From positions 62,001 through 126,000 of the forward strand of contig NZ_CAKLPX010000003.1 in NCBI RefSeq assembly GCF_923077115.1: a stretch of 64,000 nucleotides of DNA, read 5' to 3'. Made by a program: the position numbers and the translations under genes. The first letter of the stretch is position 1. Every line of letters begins with the position of its first letter. Below the pieces are notes generated by a model, which was not told the origin of the DNA, did no database searches, and saw only the letters and a list, made by a program, of their open reading frames with translations. Positions 60,376-64,000 of the stretch are shown here, one piece after another. Source of the stretch: Sinobacterium norvegicum. Lineage in GTDB: Bacteria; Pseudomonadota; Gammaproteobacteria; Pseudomonadales; Sinobacteriaceae.

Positions 60376-60732
60376 ATGACTGACAAAGCCCTGGCGCCTG
60401 CCGCTTATATGGCGGCGCTTAAAGCCCGCGATCTCGATGCCATTGTGGCATTGTATGCAGATGATGCTGTGGTGGAAGATCCTATCGGTACTCCCCCCCA
60501 TGTGGGTATTGAGGCGATCCGCGAGTTTTATAAGGGCGCTGTGGGTATGCCGATCGAGCCTGAGCTGCAGGGGCCGGTTCGTATTGCCGGTGACGAGGTG
60601 GCTTTCGCCTTTCGTATCGGTATGCCTGATGTTGGCATGACGATTGATATTATTGATACGTTTAAGTTTAATGACGCGGGAAAAATTGTTTTGATGCGGG
60701 CTTTCTGGGGGCCGGAAAACATCACCAACTAA
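60376..60732 (+). CDS. Ketosteroid isomerase-like protein (steroid delta5-isomerase fold)
   Basis: 118 residues of the NTF2-like/SnoaL fold. It has the catalytic set of bacterial 3-oxo-delta5-steroid isomerase: Tyr11 (Tyr16 of P. putida KSI), Asp35 in 'VEDPIG' (Asp40) and Asp94 in 'DIIDTF' (Asp103). The C-terminus 'MRAFWGPEN' matches KSI 'MQAYWSEVN'. KSI shifts the delta5 double bond of 3-ketosteroids to delta4. It is far from the kstD/kshA genes, but its function fits them. Length is close to the KSI family (about 125-131). A terminator follows. Confidence 0.85.
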   Translation: MTDKALAPAAYMAALKARDLDAIVALYADDAVVEDPIGTPPHVGIEAIREFYKGAVGMPIEPELQGPVRIAGDEVAFAFRIGMPDVGMTIDIIDTFKFNDAGKIVLMRAFWGPENITN

Positions 60733-60770
60733 AATTATTTAATAGTGGTTTTATATAACCAATTAAAACA

Positions 60771-60800
60771 AAAAAACCGTGGCAATTGCCGCGGTTTTTT
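60771..60800 (+). terminator. Terminator after the ketosteroid isomerase-like gene
   Basis: Stem AACCGTGGC/GCCGCGGTT, with one T-G wobble, loop AATT, preceded by A-tract and followed by T-tract. Could act on both strands. Confidence 0.85.
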
Positions 60801-61002
60801 TATACGTTATTGTTATAGAGAATGCCTTGTATTTAACAGTATGCAAGCCTGATTAGATCAGCGTTGACACTGTGAATATTAAATTTTAATGTTTTAGGTA
60901 TTACTCCTAATAGGCGCATTTAACAGGCCTAGATATGATCAGTTTATTCATTGAATTACGTGTGTTTTCTAAGGTGTTAACGTGTAAAAGAGGTGACCAT
61001 AA

Positions 61003-61215
61003 ATGGATGATTTTGAACTCGACCAAATCGACAACTCGATGCCACATTTTGAAGGTGAGCACGATGGCGATGGTTTCTATCTAGAAGAGTGTCTCGAGGA
61101 TCAACTCGATACGATGCAGGGCTTTAATAGCCGTCATCAGCGTCTCGATGAAATCGATGCTGAGCTGCAAAAGGAACTTGATACCCAGTACTCAGAAACC
61201 AAGCTCAGTCATTAG
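61003..61215 (+). CDS. Small acidic protein of unknown function
   Basis: 70 residues, very acidic ('FELDQIDNSMPHFEGEHDGDG', 'EIDAELQKELD'), with no membrane or signal features. GAGGTGA at a good distance from the ATG supports translation. I do not recognise it. It lies between the ketosteroid isomerase and the convergent trmO gene, with a 200-bp AT-rich leader. Confidence 0.65.
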   Translation: MDDFELDQIDNSMPHFEGEHDGDGFYLEECLEDQLDTMQGFNSRHQRLDEIDAELQKELDTQYSETKLSH

Positions 61216-61237
61216 CAGCATCATTACAAAAGGCTGT

Positions 61238-61963
61238 TTAGGCTGACAAATCTTGGGCGGTGATGGCGGTGACGTTAATCAACCACTGCCCATCTGTTAG
61301 TTGATATTGCCATTGAATATTCTTGTCGAATAAGCGCATGCCATAGACGCGTTCGGCATCGAAAGTCTGATAGGCAGGTTTTGGATCCTGTGATAATATT
61401 TGTCCTAACAGTTCTGTTAGGTCTATGCCCTTCTCTCGGTAAAACTCTTCACACTGCTGGCTGGCTGGCGGACTGATATGCACGGCAATTTTCTGTGGTT
61501 CTGCCTCGGCGAAGGCGTGAGTCGCCTCAGCAACGCTGTCGACATAGGGAATGTAGGGTTTGATATCAAGCACCGGCGTACCATCGAGCAAGTCACAGCC
61601 GCTGATGATCAGCCGTGGCACCGGTGTCTGTTCAACCCGCAATAATTTCACCACCGACAGGCCGAGCGCATTCGGGCGGTGGGTGGCGCGGGTGGCGAAG
61701 ACGCCTAAGCGTTTGTTGCCGCCGAGCCGGGGTGGCCTGACTGTCGGCTTCCAGCCCTTGTCGATGGTTTGATGGAAGATAAACTGTAGCCAAATATGGC
61801 TGGCCTGTGCCAGCCCACTGAGCGCCTCGGGGCGACTAAACGGCGCCACCAATTCAACGCTTGCCTCGACGTCGGGGGCCAGTTGTGGCTGGCGAGGAAT
61901 ACCAAATTTTTCCTTGTAGGGCGAATGCACAACAGCCACGGGCGTTAAGTTAAAAGCCTTCAT
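61238..61963 (-). CDS. trmO: tRNA (adenine-N6)-methyltransferase TrmO
   Basis: 241 residues. The TsaA/VirR-like barrel has '[22 protein letters not shown]', '[32 protein letters not shown]' and '[20 protein letters not shown]', where the SAM pocket and tRNA site lie in TrmO; the C-terminal extension has '[20 protein letters not shown]'. TrmO makes m6t6A37 in tRNA-Thr. Its start overlaps the cobQ stop by four bases (ATGA). Confidence 0.9.
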   Translation of the reverse strand: MKAFNLTPVAVVHSPYKEKFGIPRQPQLAPDVEASVELVAPFSRPEALSGLAQASHIWLQFIFHQTIDKGWKPTVRPPRLGGNKRLGVFATRATHRPNALGLSVVKLLRVEQTPVPRLIISGCDLLDGTPVLDIKPYIPYVDSVAEATHAFAEAEPQKIAVHISPPASQQCEEFYREKGIDLTELLGQILSQDPKPAYQTFDAERVYGMRLFDKNIQWQYQLTDGQWLINVTAITAQDLSA

Positions 61964-63447
61964 GACGGCGTGTCCTCATGGCGAAAGCCAATGGCTGTAA
62001 TAATCCGCTCCATGTCGAGGTGCTCATCGACGCTGGCGGCGATACGGTCGATGTCATGCTCACGTCTGGCGTCATAATCGATGGTTTCAACCTCATTGAT
62101 GCCAGCCCATTTAAGCAGCGCCTCACAGGCTTCGGGGTGATCAAATAAACCGTGTAGGTAGCAGCCGAAAATCTGTTGGTCGGCGGAGATAACGCCGTCG
62201 TCGGTGCCGTTATCGAGCTTGACGGCAGGCTTGTTCAAATCGCTGCCGGTGGTCATACCGGCATGAATTTCATAACCGCTGATCGCAGCGCCGTTAAACA
62301 GTGTGCCGGTGACCTGCTTCAGTTGCTTGTGCTGTTCGAGGGTGGTCTCGATATCGAGCAGTGCCAGGCCGCGGCTGCTGCCTGGGGCGCTCTCGATACC
62401 CTCCGGATCGTGAATCGCCTGCCCCAGCATTTGATAGCCGCCGCATATGGCCATGAGTTTGCCACCATAACGTAGGTGTTTATCGATGGCCTCGGCCCAG
62501 CCCCATTCTCGCAGCATCGCTAAATCGTTACGGACATTCTTGGTGCCCGGCAGAATGATTAAATCCGCCGCTGGAATGCCTTCACCGGCGCGGACAAACT
62601 GCAAATCAACCTGCGGGTGTAGACGCAGGGCATCGAAGTCGGTGTGGTTGCTGATACGCGGCAGTAAGGGCACGATGACTTTGATTTCGGCGTGGTCACT
62701 GATTTGGCTCTGCTCGATGGCGTCTTCCGCCTCTAGGTGGAAATCCATTAAATAGGGCAGGACACCGAGTACCGGAATACCGGTGCGCTGTTCCAGCCAG
62801 TCGTTGCCGGGCTGCAGCAGTGACACATCGCCGCGAAAGCGATTGATGACCATGCCGACGACACGTTTACGCTCGCTGTCACTGAGTAATTCGAGGGTGC
62901 CGACCAGGTGGGCGAAGACGCCACCGCGGTCGATATCGGCAACTAAAATGACCGGGCAGTCGACGGCCTCGGCAAAGCCCATATTAGCGATGTCGTGTTC
63001 ACGCAGATTGATCTCGGCCGGGCTGCCAGCGCCCTCGACGATGACGGCCTGGTATTGCTCGCCGAGGCGGGCGTGGGATTGCAGCACATACTGCATCGCC
63101 TCGAGCTTATACTCGTGGTAGCGGCGGGCATTCATGTCGCCAATGGCCTGGCCGTGGATAATGACCTGAGCGCCGATGTCGGTATTGGGCTTGAGTAGAA
63201 TCGGGTTCATATCGGTGTGCGGTGCCAGTTTACAGGCCTGTGCCTGAACGGCCTGGGCACGACCAATTTCGCCACCATCGACGGTGACAGCACTGTTTAA
63301 TGCCATGTTTTGGGGTTTGAACGGGGCAATTTTATAGCCGCGATGATAGAGCGCGCGGCAGATGGCCGTGGTCAGTACGCTCTTGCCGGCATCGCTGGTT
63401 GTCCCCTGAATCATTAGCGTGGGAATTTGGGTATTACTGATCGTCAT
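61960..63447 (-). CDS. cobQ: Cobyric acid synthase CobQ
   Basis: 495 residues. N-terminal P-loop-like '[19 protein letters not shown]' and '[13 protein letters not shown]'; C-terminal glutamine amidotransferase domain with the nucleophile in '[10 protein letters not shown]' and 'GYEIHAG', and His in 'YLHGLFDH'. It amidates adenosyl-cobyrinic acid a,c-diamide four times in cobalamin synthesis. The BluB gene lies just upstream (17-base gap) and trmO overlaps downstream, so the three are probably co-transcribed. Confidence 0.93.
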   Translation of the reverse strand: MTISNTQIPTLMIQGTTSDAGKSVLTTAICRALYHRGYKIAPFKPQNMALNSAVTVDGGEIGRAQAVQAQACKLAPHTDMNPILLKPNTDIGAQVIIHGQAIGDMNARRYHEYKLEAMQYVLQSHARLGEQYQAVIVEGAGSPAEINLREHDIANMGFAEAVDCPVILVADIDRGGVFAHLVGTLELLSDSERKRVVGMVINRFRGDVSLLQPGNDWLEQRTGIPVLGVLPYLMDFHLEAEDAIEQSQISDHAEIKVIVPLLPRISNHTDFDALRLHPQVDLQFVRAGEGIPAADLIILPGTKNVRNDLAMLREWGWAEAIDKHLRYGGKLMAICGGYQMLGQAIHDPEGIESAPGSSRGLALLDIETTLEQHKQLKQVTGTLFNGAAISGYEIHAGMTTGSDLNKPAVKLDNGTDDGVISADQQIFGCYLHGLFDHPEACEALLKWAGINEVETIDYDARREHDIDRIAASVDEHLDMERIITAIGFRHEDTPS

Positions 63448-63464
63448 ATTGCTGCTCGGTGTTG

Positions 63465-64000
63465 TTACTGCTCAAACTCGTCGTCCTGCCAGACGTTTTC
63501 CATCATCACGCTGTCGACATCGAGGCGCTGGCGCCAATTCTGTTGCGCCAGCATTGGCTCGCTATAAAATTCATCGACGTGGCCAATGCAGAGTATGGCA
63601 ATCGGCGAGGCCCCCTGAGGTATCGATAGCAAGGCCTTCAGTTTGTCGGGGGCAAAGATAGATACCCAGCCGAGACCAAGGCCCTCGGCTCTGGCGGCCA
63701 GCCACATGTTTTGAATGGCACAGCTGGCCGAGGCCAGGTCCATTTCCGGCATGGTACGGCGGCCTAACACATAGTTTTCGCGGCGATCCTGCAGGCTGAC
63801 GACGATGATTTCACCGGCCTCGCGAATGCCCTCTAGCTTCAGTTGTTGGATCTCGGCGCTGCGGGCCGAGACGGCCTCGGCGGTGGCGGCTTTTTCGTCG
63901 CTGACCAGTTGATAGAGATCCTGGCGCAGGGTGGTATCGGTAATACGGATAAATCGCCACGGCTGCATAAAGCCGACGCTGGGAGCGTGGTGGGCGGCCA
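63465..64000 (-). CDS. bluB: 5,6-Dimethylbenzimidazole synthase BluB (5' end outside window)
   Basis: At least 178 residues of a flavin nitroreductase-fold protein with BluB features: '[15 protein letters not shown]', '[42 protein letters not shown]', and '[15 protein letters not shown]'. BluB breaks reduced FMN to make the lower ligand of vitamin B12. The frame is open to the right edge. CobQ follows directly, a typical pair. Other nitroreductases are less likely given '[12 protein letters not shown]'. Confidence 0.9.
   Translation of the reverse strand, partial: AAHHAPSVGFMQPWRFIRITDTTLRQDLYQLVSDEKAATAEAVSARSAEIQQLKLEGIREAGEIIVVSLQDRRENYVLGRRTMPEMDLASASCAIQNMWLAARAEGLGLGWVSIFAPDKLKALLSIPQGASPIAILCIGHVDEFYSEPMLAQQNWRQRLDVDSVMMENVWQDDEFEQ

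Noticed and set aside
1-64000. Mobile elements, CRISPR arrays, tRNA/rRNA genes, defence systems
   Set aside because: No transposase, integrase, direct-repeat array, tRNA-like cloverleaf or recognised defence gene was seen by reading; a dedicated scan (tRNAscan, CRISPR finder, DefenseFinder) would be decisive.

Overview
The window looks like a chromosome segment of a free-living, probably marine, gammaproteobacterium. Reasons are the HAE1-type RND pumps, a TonB-dependent receptor, a Zur-controlled zinc locus, a LolD/FtsX-type ABC transporter, RlmM, TrmO and many LysR regulators, together with catabolism of steroids and aromatic compounds. A member of the Cellvibrionales/Spongiibacteraceae neighbourhood would fit, but that is inference. 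I see no rRNA, tRNA, transposase, integrase, CRISPR array or phage gene. Genes are tightly packed and base composition looks even, so this reads as a resident chromosome rather than an island.

Layout. 1-2300: polyamine metabolism (end of a glutamine-synthetase-like ligase, an Lrp/AsnC regulator, a eukaryote-type ornithine decarboxylase). 2389-3689: a small sulfur/redox locus in which an ArsR-family repressor is followed by a rhodanese and an AhpD-like protein, with the same palindrome in front of the repressor and in front of the rhodanese. 3731-9330: LuxR-type and LysR regulators, then a TonB receptor with a PepSY membrane protein. 9406-20761: steroid/aromatic catabolism: kshA-hsaC-hsaA-like genes, a BenE transporter, gcdH with a CoA-transferase, and kstD with a divergent LysR. 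A ketosteroid isomerase lies far away at 60.4 kb. 20863-28167: lipoprotein, RND pump with its adaptor, and an SPFH/NfeD pair.

28217-34919: remnant of a lost gene, an AEC transporter, a folate-dependent GcvT-like protein and two PYROXD2/phytoene-desaturase-like flavoproteins in one overlapping unit, with a divergent AraC regulator. 34959-40299: alpha/beta hydrolase with divergent PadR and two perfect operators, a frameshifted predicted hydrolase, a fatty acid hydroxylase/sterol desaturase and LysR. 40318-46750: macrodomain protein, a barrel protein, then the zinc locus: permease, ATPase, DUF3299 protein, COG0523 GTPase, MerC protein, Zur and a His-rich DUF2796 protein. Two near-identical 19-bp Zur-like palindromes control its two promoters.

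46858-58571: small membrane proteins, a TSUP exporter, YceI, cytochrome b561, an orphan exbD with a Fur-like site, a second RND pump and a hybrid sensor kinase. 58669-64000: RlmM, HIT protein, ketosteroid isomerase, TrmO, CobQ and BluB (cobalamin).

I found no unmistakably new multi-gene system. The best candidates for novelty are the double PYROXD2-like/GcvT-like unit, the zinc locus with its added GTPase and MerC protein, an isolated 43-codon gene with a strong terminator at 17.55 kb, and several regulatory palindromes.
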